Shown: positions 20,686 through 32,093 of the stretch, piece by piece
Layout: every line of letters begins with the position of its first letter
Position numbering within the stretch: the first letter of the stretch is position 1
Assembly: GCF_000002985.6 (NCBI RefSeq)
Contig: NC_003283.11
Location: 4,030,001 to 4,094,000 of the forward strand
Length of the DNA stretch: 64,000 bases
DNA from: Caenorhabditis elegans
Lineage: Eukaryota; Nematoda; Chromadorea; Rhabditida; Rhabditidae
Direction: 5' to 3'
Translations under genes and position numbers: made by a program
The notes under the pieces: model-generated
What the model was told of the DNA's origin: nothing
What the model saw: the letters and a program-made list of their open reading frames with translations, nothing else
Database searches by the model: none

Positions 20686-21258
20686 ACCTTCTGAAAAATT
20701 CGAGAAAATTTTGGAATGTTTTTGAACCTTCTGGAAAATTCGAAAAAATTCTGAAATGTTCTAGAACCTTCTGGAAAATTCGAGAAAACTTTGGAATGTT
20801 CTAGAACTTTCTGGAAAATTCGAGAAAGTTCTGGAATATTCTAGAACTTTCTGGAAAATTCGAAAAAATTCTTGAATGTTTTTGAACCTTCTGGAAAATT
20901 CGAGGAGATTCTTGAATGTTTTTGAACCTTCTGAAAAATTCGAGAAAATTCTGGAATGTTTTTGGACCTTCTGGAAAATTCGAGAAAATTCTAGAATATT
21001 CTAGAACCTTCTGGAAAATTCGAGAAAATTCTTGAATGTTTTTGAACCTTCTGGAAAATTCGAGAAAATTCTAGAATATTCTAGAACCTTCTGGAAAATT
21101 CGAAAAAATTCTTGAATGTTTTTGAACCTTCTGAAAAATTCGAGAAAATTCTGGAATGTTTTTGAACCTTCTGGAAAATTCGAGAAAATTCTAGAATATT
21201 CTAGAACCTTCTGGAAAATTCGAGAAAATTCTGGAATGTTTTTGAACCTTCTGGAACA
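20686..21258. repeat. 60-bp tandem repeat containing heat-shock-element units
   Basis: The unit includes TTCTGGAAAATTCGAGAAAA and GAATGTTTTTGAACC or GAATATTCTAGAACC. Copies with TTCTAGAACCTTCTGGAA hold four alternating TTC/GAA blocks at the 5-bp spacing of a heat-shock element. About ten copies. Confidence 0.85.
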
Positions 21259-21374
21259 ATATTGATATTGCCTTTGTCACACGTTTTTTTGGGTAAAATA
21301 ACAAAACAGGTTTTTTTTTTCGTTTTTGTCGAAAGTTTTAGATACAAAGATACAGTGCCTAATTTTAATTCTAT

Positions 21375-22327
21375 TATTTTTAGAAATCATTGGGAAGAAC
21401 AAGATCCGGGGTAGTTATGGAAAAGCAACGTCGGAGCATTGCCATTTATCACAAATCGAGTAGACAGGTTAGTTTTACGAAAAAAACCCTTATCGATTAT
21501 ACATTTCCCCTGGAGTTTTGAGGACCTTCAAGAAAATTTTACAACTTTCCAAATTCTTTCAGAAGACTCTAGAAGTTTACAGAATTTTCTAAAAAATGTT
21601 AGAACTTTTCAGTTTTTCTAGAAAACTCTAGAACTTTCCAAATTTCTCTAGAAAATTCTAGAACTTTCCAAAGTTTCTAAAAAAAATTCTAGAACTTTCC
21701 AAATTTCTCTAGAAAATTCTAGAGCTTTCCAAAGTTTTCTAGAAATTTTTAGAACTTTCCAGATTTTTTCTAGAAACTAGAACTTTCCAAATTTCTCTAG
21801 AAAATTCTAGAGCATTTTTTTTGTCTCCAATCTCCATTATTTATAGAAGCCATTCACCATGCTCAACACTTGGGTGAAGTTCGAATGGAAATTCTCAGCT
21901 GAAGCCATCCTCTCGTAATTTACCGGGACGTTTTTTCAGTGAAGCAGATCTCGAAATACTTGGATCTTAGGAAAACTTTGAAAATTAAAGAGCAGGTAAG
22001 AAAAATTAACTTGTTCTGTAACATTCTAGAATATTCAAGAAATTTCTGGTATGTTCTAGGATTTTTTGGGAAATTTGAAAAAGTTCTGAAATGTTCAAGA
22101 ATATTTTTTAAAGGATTTCAAAAATTTTCGAAATTTGCTTTACAAATTATGATGCTCCAAAAATTCCTAGAATTATTTATTTGAAATTTCATAAACAGTT
22201 AAAATTGTCTGCAAACTTGAAAAGTTATCTGAAGTTTTTTTTCAGAACAATGCGATCAATTTTCTTCAAAGCCAAGACAATCCCAGTCATCACCAACGCA
22301 ATGAATATGGATCCGAACGAAAAATAA
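21375..22327 (+). pseudogene. Gene-like fragment captured inside the satellite element
   Basis: Between the arrays are short stretches with codon-like composition bordered by plausible splice sites: about 21387-21470, 21846-21920, 21940-21993 (acceptor TTTTTTCAG, donor GTAAGA) and 22246-22325 (acceptor TTTTTTTTCAG), followed by AATAAA near 22347. The third and fourth can be joined in frame (ISKYLDLRKTLKIKEQ, then NNAINFLQSQDNP). I recognise no protein family, and upstream frames are interrupted. It looks like a decayed captured gene, but it could be fortuitous. Confidence 0.3.
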
Positions 22328-22499
22328 TATTAAACTTTTTTTAAAAAATAAACACTTATTTGAAAATTTAATTTGGTACTTCAGTACGACCGTAACTCAA
22401 GAAACTCCTATTTTTTGGATTAAAAAACATTATTGGAATTGTGAATATTTTTTATTATTTTTCAAGTCTACCTACAGTAATCATTGCCAGTTATCGTGG

Positions 22500-23370
22500 C
22501 GGAAGCCGTAGGATTTTTCTAGAAAGTTCTGGAATATTCCAGAATTTTATTGAACTTCCTAGAATGTTCTGGAACATTCTAGAATTTTCTTGAATTTCCT
22601 AGAAAGTTCTGGAACATTCCAGAATTTTCTTGAATTTCCTAGAAACTTCTGGAACATTCCAGATTTTTCTTGAATTTCCTAGAAAGTTCTGGAACATTCC
22701 AGAATATTTCCCGGGTTTTCTAGAAAGTTCTGAAACATTTCAGGCTTTTCTTGAATTTCCTAGAAAGTTCTAGAACATAATAGACTTTTCCCGATTTTTC
22801 TAGAAAGTTCTGGAACATTCCAGAATTTTCTTGAACTTCCTAGAAACTTCTGGAACATTCCAGATTTTTCTTGAATTTCCTAGAAAGTTCTGGAACATTC
22901 CAGAATGGTTCCCGGGTTTTCTAGAAAGTTCTGAAACATTCCAGAATTTTCTTGAATTTCCTAGAAAGTTCTGGAACATAATAGACTTTTCCCGATTTTT
23001 CTAGAAAGTTCTGGAACATTCCAGAATTTTCTTGAACTTCCTAGAAACTTCTGGAACATTCCAGATTTTTTCCCGATTTTTCTAGAAAGTTCGGGAACAT
23101 TCCTGAACTTTCTTGAACTTACTAGAAAGTTCTGGAACATTCCTGAGTTTTCTCAAATTTCCTAGAATGTTCTGGAACATTCCAGAATTTTCGTGAACAT
23201 CCTAGAATGTTCTGGAACATTCTTGAACTTTCTTGTATTTCCTAGAAAGTTCTGGAACATTCTAGAACTTTCTTGAATTTCCTAGAAAGTTCTGAAACAT
23301 TCCTGAGTATTCCCGATTTTTCTAGAAAGTTCTGAAACATTCCAAAATTTTCTCGAATTTCCTAGAAAGT
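22500..23370. repeat. Dense array of perfect heat-shock elements
   Basis: Units of about 40-60 bases are built on TTCTGGAACATTCCAGAA, four contiguous TTC/GAA blocks in exact alternation, separated by TTTTCTTGAATTTCCTAGAAAG. At least eight copies are perfect four-block elements (for example near 22567, 22609, 22690, 22809, 22891, 23011, 23171 and 23252), with several three-block variants between them. Confidence 0.85.
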
Positions 23371-23890
23371 TCAACATTTTTCACAGAAAATTTGAATTCC
23401 CGCCAAAATTTTTCACAGAAAATTTGAATTCCCGCCAAAATTTTTCACAGAAAATTTGGATTCCCACCAAAATTTTTCACAGAAAATTTGAATTCCCGCC
23501 AAAATTTTTCACAGAAAATTTGGATTCCCACCAAAATTTTTCACAGAAAATTTGAATTCCCGCCAAAATCTTTCACAGAAAATTTGAATTCCCACCAAAA
23601 TTTTTCACATAAAATTTGAATTCCCGCCAAAAGTTTTTCACAGAAAATTTGAATTCCCGCAAAAAATTTTTCACAGAAATTTTGAATTCCCGCCAAATTT
23701 TTTCACAGAAAATTTGAATTCCCGCCAAAATCTTTCACAGAGAATTTGAATTCCCACCAAAATTTTTCACAGAAAATTTGAATTCCCGCCAAAAGTTTTT
23801 CACAGAAAATTTAAATTCCCGCCAAAATTTTTCACAGAAAATTTGAATTCCCGCCAAAAAATTTTCACAGAAAATTTGAATTCCCGCCAA
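23370..23890. repeat. 35-bp minisatellite
   Basis: About fifteen copies of a unit containing TTTTTCACAGAAAATTTGAA and TTCCCGCCAAAA, with CACC or CGCC and ATCTTTC variants alternating. It is followed to 24000 by a short GC-richer array of ACCACG(C/A)TGGGTCTC. Confidence 0.9.
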
Positions 23891-24190
23891 AACTTATGGG
23901 TTTCACCACGCTGGGTCTCACCACGATGGGTCTCACCACGCTGGGTCTCGCCACGATGGGTCTCACCACGCTGGGTCTCGCCACGAAGGAAGACGGGGCC
24001 CGCCCACAATTCTCAGTGACTTTGTGTGTGACGTCACAGACTACAACGACTACATAGACTACAAACTATGTAACAAACGGAATTATTTTTTTATATATAA
24101 GTAATGATAATCATTAACTTTTTGATACAAAAAGCTAAACAAAAAAAAACAATTTTTTACATTGAAAACATCAGTTATCGTTGTCACTGT

Positions 24191-25109
24191 CTACTTTGCC
24201 AAACACAGTGGCTTCAAAAGACTATTGGTTTTTTCCGGTCCCTCCAGTGTTTCGACGATTTTCAAAGCAAACTCGAAAGCAGTTCCAGGTCCTTTAGAAG
24301 TGATAACTCTGTCGCTGATAACAACGTTGTCATCCAAATATTTGTAGCCTAAAAATATATACATTGTTTCGATAAGGAGAACTAGGCTCCAAAATTGTTT
24401 TTTTTTTGGAAATTTTTTGTAAAAGATTAGCTATTTAAAATAGTCATACCTCCTTCTGTCATTTTATCCTTGACAGTATAGTGACAAGTGACACGCTCTG
24501 CCACAATTCCATGCGCAAGAAGAACTGTTGGACCGGCGCAAATTGCACCAATTAGACCTCCAGATTTGACTTGGGTCTTCAGCAATTCACCGATAACTGG
24601 GCACTCTGCCAGTTTGCTACATCCGGGTCCACCTGGGATAATTATGATGTCGAATGTCTTGTTCTTCACATCCTTGAGAGCTACGTCCGGAACAATACGA
24701 GCTCCTTTGGCACATTTGACCTGAAATATAAGTTTACTTGTTATTGCAGAGATAAGAAATGTTGCGACTTTTGTGTAGAGACTAGTTTATTTCTTAAAGG
24801 CGCACCGGGTACCGTATTTTTGAGTTACCAAGTGAGAACATTTTCCATCTGGAGAATATCAAAAGTCAAGCTTTAAAAAATTATTCTAAAAATTAGGCTC
24901 ATGTAGAGTTTTTTTTTCGTTCTTTTTCATAAATATAGTGAAGCATTTGAATTTTTTTTTAATTTTTTAAAACATACAGGTTCAGTACTACTTCCAGCAT
25001 ATAGAACTTGTAAACCTCCACGGACCAACACATCTCCGGTCACAATAACCTCGATTTCTTCGGCGTCTTCTGGTGGCAAAAGGATCAAAGCACTCTTTTG
25101 GGCAGCCAT
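24191..25109 (-). CDS. djr-1.2: DJ-1/PARK7 family protein DJR-1.2
   Basis: Minus strand, three exons: 25109-24978, 24720-24450 and 24348-24191; 186 residues, close to the 189 of human DJ-1. The fold marks are clear. [14 protein letters not shown] contains Glu20, matching the conserved Glu next to the reactive Cys. [10 protein letters not shown] follows. The nucleophile elbow [14 protein letters not shown] carries Cys105, and CHYTVKDKM carries His124, matching human His126. Nematode DJR-1 proteins are reported to detoxify glyoxal and methylglyoxal and to protect against oxidative or manganese stress. C. elegans has two; this is assigned to djr-1.2 because of its chromosome V neighbours. Intron 1 carries a small piece of a dispersed repeat (about 24795-24821, CGCACCGGGTACCGTATTTT). 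Confidence 0.9.
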
Positions 25110-26164
25110 TTCAATTTTCTGAGCTTTAAATTGAATGTGATGCGTTTTTATTTGAAAAATAATAATTGTTAAAATAGCAACGGAAAAATATTTTTTCCTT
25201 GGGAAAAAAGTTAAAGCGGAGTGTAGAGTGTTCTGGGCTTCTAGGTCAAAATTACAGACAAAAATATTATTCTACCGAATATAACTGTTCCAAATATGTT
25301 TCGCAATATTCTTTTCGGTTAGTATTTTTTTCTTCACGGAAAAACTTAATAAAACATCAAAAGGAAAAGTATGTAATCAAATGTTAAAGAAAAATGAAGA
25401 AAAACCAATTTATATAGCCGGAAAATGAAAAAAAAATGCCAAGACTGAATGATTCATTGGCACTTTTTTTTGCGAAATTAAAAAAAAATCGTAAAAATTC
25501 AGAAAAAAAAACGCCACCAAAACTTCAAAAATGATTACAAAAAATTTTAAAATGAAACGAAAAGAAATACAAACATTCAAAAAATGCAACGACCGACTTC
25601 AACGGCCACCAGAGGTGAAACTGAATGTTTGAGGGGGGAATACCCAGTGATGCCTTATTCTCTAGTAAACATGTTCTCTTGCCGCTCCTCCGTTTGTTGT
25701 TGTGTTTTTGGTCTATTATTCAACGCACCAAAGATCCTCCATCTCTGTTGTGCCAAAGTGTAAACACCAATTGCATAAACAACAATCACTTCAAACAGTG
25801 TTCCAGAAGCAATTTTTTATTTTGAAATTTTTTTCAAGCCACGTGGTATTCAGATGTCTTTTTGTTGATTTTTTAATTGGCACATCGAAAAAAATATAGA
25901 AAGGAATTCAATAAATTATTGTTACTATAAACAAAATTTTTTAAAATTGACGCTCGGTATTCGGTGAACTTTCGATTAAAACTTTCTGGCAAAATAAATA
26001 TTTATTGAACAAATTTGTTTCAAAAAATTGGAATAAATAAAATGTTTTTAAAACCCGTTCGAAAGCAATCTCGCCGAAAGTTCTCAGGAAAAATCGAGTA
26101 ATGAAATAATCTATAAAAATGTTTATTGAAACGTTCACTTTCATATCACTTCAAATTTCAGTTC
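25110..26164. other. Intergenic region, djr-1.2 to the WSN gene
   Basis: Presumptive djr-1.2 promoter (25110-25400) and AT-rich sequence with long A runs (25380-25600). The open frames here have no coding character. I see no further gene. Confidence 0.5.
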
Positions 26165-29100
26165 TCAAGCTTCTCCTTCCTTGAACAAGTTGACTGGATC
26201 GTCACGAGGATCCTTATAGATGTCTCGTTTCAACATGAATTGAATAAATTCGGTTTCGGTAAAACATGTGTACATCTTATCCCGGTCATTTCGATAGGGC
26301 TCCAAGTTCATCTGAAATTTTAAGTTGTTTCTCGAATTGCATTCAAAACAAAAGAGTAAACCTTTCCATCGTGAATCACAAATAGTGGCCCGAGATGTGC
26401 ATGAAGATATGGGCGTGCTTCGACATCGAAGTCCTCCTTTTTTGGGAACGAATTGCACATTAATCCACCTTGAGAAGTGACAAGTTGCGAGATTGTGTAC
26501 ACTGAAAATTGTTTTTTTTACTGTGAATTGCTCATTAAAAACGTACAGCTCTTGCACTTTTCCATACAAACAACAACACAGACTCCCAGCATGTAAGGAA
26601 TTTGTCCTTTGGCCATTGCCTGACTCCATGCAAGAATCGTGTCGTACGTGGTTCCTTTGTACTGAACTTTCTTAACCAGGTACTTCGAATCATGAGCAAT
26701 GAGCTTCTCATCCGACAAGCAATCAGTCATCCACTTCTCTTTGACAATAATTGCTCCGTTGAAAATCCAGACGAGAAGGGACAGATCATCGGTTTCCAGA
26801 ACTCCAGCGGGATTTACTTTTACAACAACATGAGTCGTGGTGAGCATTGCTTCATCGGATGTCTGAAAATTTTGAAAATTATTGAAATTACATAGTTCAG
26901 TCTTTTGCCCGCTACTCTTCTTCTGTTTTTTAAATGACGCTCGCTATCGAAAAAAAGGTTTTTTTTTCTAAATTTTTTGCCTCTTGCATAATAATTAAAG
27001 GTGGTGTAGTTGATTTTTTATTGCATTTTTGACTCCAAATTATTGGAAAACGCCAAATTTCATAAAGCAACTTCTTGAAAACATCTCAAAAAAAATTTTG
27101 GCGGCTCAAAAAATGGCCTAAACCAGTTAAAGTTCGAAATTTGACCGACTTGTCCATGTTTTGAAGTCACCGTCTGATTTTGAATCTGCGAGTTAATTTT
27201 CAATTTTTTCTATTCGAAATTAGGTACTTTAAGGTAAAGGGATCACCATATTTGGTAAGATTTGGTAACTTTTTCCAGCCGCTGCGACATTGATAAATAG
27301 GTCAAATTTCAAATCTTATTTTATGTCATTTTTTGAGCCACTGTAACTTTTTTTGAAAAGTTTTCAAGAAGTTTCATTATGAAATTCGGTGTTTTCAGAC
27401 AATTTCGAGCCTAATAAAGCAATAAAAAAATTCGACTACACCACCTCCCTTCTAAAGATATGCTTACAATAGATGGAAATTTTTCCATGAACGCATTTGT
27501 CAACTTATCATCTGTCTTTTCATCCATCCAAATATGAAATGAGCTGACTGGAAACTGCTGAGGAACATCTGAAACGCTGATTTTCATAAGACTTATTAAA
27601 AGTTTCAATTTGAAACCAACGACTCACTAGAGCGCGTATTTTTCTTGCGATACTTGTTGTAAATTTTCCGAATCTCCTCATATTCTTCCTTTCTGTCATT
27701 TGGCGTTTCTCTATGTTTTGAAATGAGCATTTGTTCCGGCAAGAGGTTTTTGTGGTTGAGGAGCGATTGATCCGCGCCGTGTTTGATGAGAAGCTTGACC
27801 AGATCAGGTTGAGCATTCTTCGTTGCCACGTGGAGAGCAGTGTTTCCGAATTCTAAAATATAAAAAGTGGAAATAAACCCCTATTTAAAACTAACTATTA
27901 TAAACATCAACAAATGCCCCATTCTGCAGTGCTTTCAACAAGTTCGGCTTATTCCTCTCACGGACCGCATCAAGAATCGCATTTTTCCCATCAATTGCAT
28001 CAAGAAACATCTGTAATTTTGTCTTGTTTTTAAGCCACAGCTTAAGCCAAAAGTTCAATAGAATAACTTACCGAATATCTCCACCTATTCTCAAAAGCTT
28101 TGATTGACCCATAGTAATAAAGATAATAGGTTTTGAAAGTTTTTCTTCCGTGTTCGGTGCATCCATAAATCATCAAACAAACCACCATAATGAGTAAAAA
28201 AGCTCCGACACCAATTCCAACAAATACAAATGGTGATATGCTTTGGTCAATTGTTCGGATTATAACCTTCTTGTGACCAAATATTTCGTCAAAGTAGTTG
28301 CTGAGAGACGTGACTATCACTCGAGCGTTAGCCAAATCAGTTTTGTATTTGGAAAAGGATAGATCCAAATTCAAGTCCAAATACTCTTTGAATACCACTG
28401 CAGTTTTAGCAGCCTCGTCGTCCGAAATACGAGTCAGTTCTTCTGAAATTTGCAATTTTTCAATACAAAACTACAAGAGGATAACATACTTTGAAAATGT
28501 TCCAAATCACTTCTAGATCCAGCTATTCCGAGAACAGAAGAAGCAATATCGAATATTTCGGACATTTCTTCCAAACTTTTGTTCTGCACTTTTTTGGCTA
28601 TTTTCTCAAGTTCATCTGTATCATTCAGTAGAGCACGCCATCCGCTTTTTCCCATTCATCCAAATTGAACTTCTTGAATAGACTTATCACAAACTCAGAG
28701 AAACGACCATTTGGTAAATTTTCAAGTTGACTTCTGGATTGTCGTGCCTTTTCAATGTTGTTCAGAACTCTCGTGCAAAGTCCCAATTGTCGACTCAACT
28801 GAACCGGCGTTGGAAGCATTAAAACGGGATTTGTAGTTGTATTAAGTGTGGAGGCGTTTGTTTTTCCAGTTTGATATGTAGCTCTTATTTCACGTCTAAC
28901 ATTGCTCACTTCCTTTTGCACCTGCAAATCAATGTCAGATCTAATAGAAAAATAAAATCAAGGAACCAACTTTTTGAAGATCCTCGAGATGGGCAATGGT
29001 TCGGCTCAAAACATCTTCCTGGGAAAGTTTGCAAACTCTGTTTTCAAAAAGGAATAACGAGATCATGTTTCCCCATTCGAGTTGCTCCTCTCTGAATTTT

Positions 29101-32093
29101 TATTTAAAATTTTTATCTAAAAATATGATATTGATCAAGAGTTGAGTTTTATTGTCGCAAAACAATCGCTGCAGAGCTCGGGTGCGCCGAGTCTGTGTGG
29201 CATGTTCTCCTTTTTATGAAATTAAAATTGTCTAATAGAATGCAAAAAAAAACTTTCTTTGTCGAATGAAAATTTTTATTTCCGATTTATTTCAGTTTCA
29301 ACAACTTAAAATGCTCAAAAATTTGTATGAAAATTTTGCTGACAATTTTCGACTTTCAGACAAATCGTGAGCACTTTTTCAGTTCTGCCAACTGAAATAA
29401 AAATGATTTTCAGATGAAGCAATTTGTTTTTTTTTGTATTCTATCACTAAATTTGATTAAGAAAAAGTTTTGGGAAAACGTGCCGCTGGTTCATCCTGTT
29501 ACAAATTTGCTTATCAATAAATCAAAAGTTGTTTTGAAAAAGTATAATTAAAATTTAAAGTTTTGAAAAGTTTGAAAACTGGTTGAAACAGTACAAGAGC
29601 ATCTCGGCATTTGGCTTCAGCCTCTTTCCAAAAGTCGGCTCAAAAATATTAACTTGGATTAGAAGTTGACAAAAATTCTGCAAAACGTGGACCAGACTTG
29701 GTTTAAGCTGCGCTCATGTTTAGCCCAAGTTTTATCAATCTTCGACCAAAGTTTAAAAAGACGCAAGAAAAGTTTGGCGAGAGTTGGACACTACTTGAGC
29801 ACAGTCTAAACCAAGTCTTGCCCATCTTCTGTCAACTTGGGCATCGAATTGAATATAAATTGCTCACCTTAAGCACTCGGCACTCGTAAACCGCTTGCAA
29901 ATTCATTTCCTCAAAAATTTCCTTCAGTGTTACGTTCTGCGTCCAGTTGGCCTTCAAGCTGCTCGATAAATTTTTCAACGTTTGCATTCCAGTTACCATC
30001 TTTTCAACACTTTCGATGGTTTTCAAAAACAGAGTGCCTTCTTGCGTAGTGGTCAACAACATTTGAATAAGATTAATATTTGTGCTGCTACCCGTCATAC
30101 TCATATTGATGTATTCATGGAGAGTCCCAAAAGTTTTCTTGAATTGCTTCAAGTTATCAATTTTGTCAGCCGGTCGATAAAGTAAGTCGGTTTTTAATTC
30201 CTTGATCATCTTATTCGCCTCCCGAAGACCTTTTATTATTTCTAAAACCATCGACTGTTGCTCGCCAAATTGTTTCAGTTTCAAAAGATCGAAACTAGAA
30301 TTTCTCAAGAATATGCAGTTTTGAAAACCATCATTCGCTTTTTCCACTGAGCTAAGAAATTCTTCGTTGACAGTGGAACGCAAGGTATCACCGGCAGCAC
30401 TCACTGCAAATGTAATGTTATCATCCTCGAGTAAATTTTTTGAATTATCCAGAAAGTTCCTCCAAACCGATTCCAAATTGATGACTTTTCCGGAAGCGCG
30501 TTTATACGCCAGTAATGCTTCAGACAAGTTTTTCCGGCTTGCTCGTTTTGCAATTTTTTCCACGAACCAGTCACTATTCAAATCATCAAATACTTGCATC
30601 AACTCCTGAACGTTTCTGAATCCGGCAGTGTATGATGGAGTCAAATATTCCGGACTTCTCGCACAATTTCCAGTTTTTTGAACGGAGTTGTAGAACTTCG
30701 TCATCAACTTTTCATCACGATGAGTGTCTGCCAAGGCGTCTCTTCTCCAAATAGGTAGTGTTGATTTGAGCACACTTATAGAATTAGAAAAATGAAACAA
30801 AAAGGTGAATGACAGAGTGTGTCTGGTAGAAAATTTGTATGCAAGCTTTTCAGCTTCACGAACTAATCTATATTGACTCAACCCGTTTCCAGAAGGGTTT
30901 GACTCTGCTTCGAGTTGTCTCAAGTTTTCAAGGCAACGTACAAAATAATCTCGAAATCCTGCGAATTCAACCAGGACATCTAACGTAGAGTTGAAATCAA
31001 CAGTTTGATAAATCCATTGGCCAAATAATTCTCGAAAATTTTGAATGGTTTTTACATCCAGCTTCAAACAGTCATTGTTCAGAAAAGATCCAGTTGAAAG
31101 CTCGGCAGAGGCCTCCAAAATTTTTTGCAGGTCAACTTTAGATCCAAAATTGATAATTTTCAATTTTGTTTGTGGATTTCCGAATAACGTGGACAGTGGT
31201 CCAGCTAGTTGCATGATAAATTCATTGGATCCTGCAGGTGAACATAGTTTCGGTTTAATTTTCTTACTTAGTTCTGCCATCTTTTTCATTTCTGACAAAA
31301 CGTAATTGGTGTCCACATCAAGAATTGCCGAGAGATTAGATGAGTGCACATGGAGAAATTCGGATAAAATGCTCTCTAGATTCAAATTTTGTTGGATGGC
31401 AGCAGCTTGTAGTGAGATTGCGTTGGTGACTCGAGCAAGAAGGCGGAAGTTTTCGGAGACATGTTCCAGACCGGACGGGGCTGAAAACAATTAATTGAGA
31501 AATTTTTGTTAAACTGTTTTTTTTTCAAAATAATGGCAGGAAATTCGAATTATTTCAAAGAAAAGAAGTTCAAATTTTAAAGAAGCACGCATATTTTTTT
31601 CGAGAAAGATCATCACGGAAAATAAAATTTTCTGAGAAAATAATAGGCGAAAAAATTTTAAAATTCTGAAAAAAAAATTGTCGGAGAATTTATACTTTCT
31701 AGAAGCAATTTAGCCGAGAAGCACACATAGGTTTAGAAAGATTGTAAAAAAATTCAAATTTCCCCAGAAAAAACAGTTTGGCTGGAAATCCAAGTGTTCA
31801 GCTTCTCTTCTAAATTTTCTGGAAACTTCTGTAGAGTTTTAGAATTTTCTGGAAATAAGAAAATTGTGCAACAATTAAAGGATATGAAAAACTTTTAGAA
31901 AGTTAGGAAAAGTTCTAGAATTTTTTTTTAATTTTGACCAAGAGCATCTCCATTTGCTCGGGTGAAATGTCCCGTCCTATTGTTTCGATCTCAAATTTTC
32001 AAACTCACAATTTTTCGCATTTTCTGCTTGTTGGAGCAACGTCAGGAACAAGAGAATCGTACTATACGAGCTCAGGATTTTCAAATTCACCAT
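26165..32093 (-). CDS. WSN-domain transmembrane protein with ankyrin repeats and BRCT-like C-terminus
   Basis: Minus strand, twelve exons: 32093-32009, 31480-29868, 29087-28971, 28921-28695, 28644-28490, 28442-28072, 28010-27896, 27852-27628, 27568-27468, 26862-26547, 26501-26362 and 26311-26165; about 1203 residues. Order: signal peptide (1-26, LSSYSTILLFLTLL), a WSN domain (LLARVTNAISLQAAAIQQNL), a long helical ectodomain with a second WSN-like part (GFRNVQELMQVFDDLNSDWF), one membrane segment at about 803-826 (PFVFVGIGVGAFLLIMVVCL), ankyrin repeats (DAIDGKNAILDAV; FGNTALHVATKNA), then a BRCT-like region (TTHVVVKV, VKEKWMTDCLSDEKLI, SQLVTSQGGLM). WSN proteins are nematode-specific and of unknown role. 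Two junctions are unusual: exon 3 needs a CAGAGAG acceptor, and exon 4 to 5 needs the weak acceptor GGGAAAAAG across a 50-base intron. The second might instead be a real frameshift. Confidence 0.75.
26998..27447. mobile_element. MITE in intron 9 of the WSN gene
   Basis: The ends are inverted copies, AGGTGGTGTAGTTGATTTTT on the left and AAAAAAATTCGACTACACC on the right. The similarity continues inwards for about 90 bases (TTCATAA..AACTTCTTGAAAAC). TTAA precedes the left end; the right-hand TTAA is not preserved. The termini resemble those of the 4.66-kb TTAA element at 33516-38177. Confidence 0.7.
28930..29860. other. Introns 2 and 3 of the WSN gene
   Basis: The 780-base interval 29088-29867 between exons 2 and 3 is AT-rich on its 29100-29560 side. 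At 29590-29840 it contains a loosely repeated, partly self-complementary stretch (ACTTGGTTTAAGC, GTCTAAACCAAGTC). No coding exon is apparent. Confidence 0.4.

Larger units (their letters stand above)
19893..24110. mobile_element. Composite satellite-rich transposable element (possibly Helitron-related) with inverted termini
   Basis: The left end reads TCATTACCTATATATAAAAA, then a segment with GTTTGTAGTTTGTGACGTCA (19893-19955). The right end (24020-24110) is its reverse complement, with TGTGACGTCACAGACTAC and TTTTTTTATATATAAGTAAT. Inside, in order: TACTGTAG block repeats (20020-20680), about 60-bp TTCTGGAAAATTCGAGAAAA repeats (20690-21255), a non-repetitive gene-like part (about 21330-22330), a TTCTAGAA array (21590-21815) within it, an HSE array (22500-23370), a 35-bp array (23370-23890) and a short GGGTCTC array (23895-24000). 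A truncated relative of the terminus lies at about 60040-60112. Helitrons lack true inverted termini, so the classification is uncertain. Confidence 0.65.

Noticed and set aside
19893-24110. CRISPR-like array (regular short repeats)
   Set aside because: The spacers are not unique, the repeats are diverged satellites, and this is a eukaryotic genome.
24571-24876. Plus-strand open frame overlapping djr-1.2
   Set aside because: It is the shadow of exon 2 of the DJ-1 homologue and of its intron.
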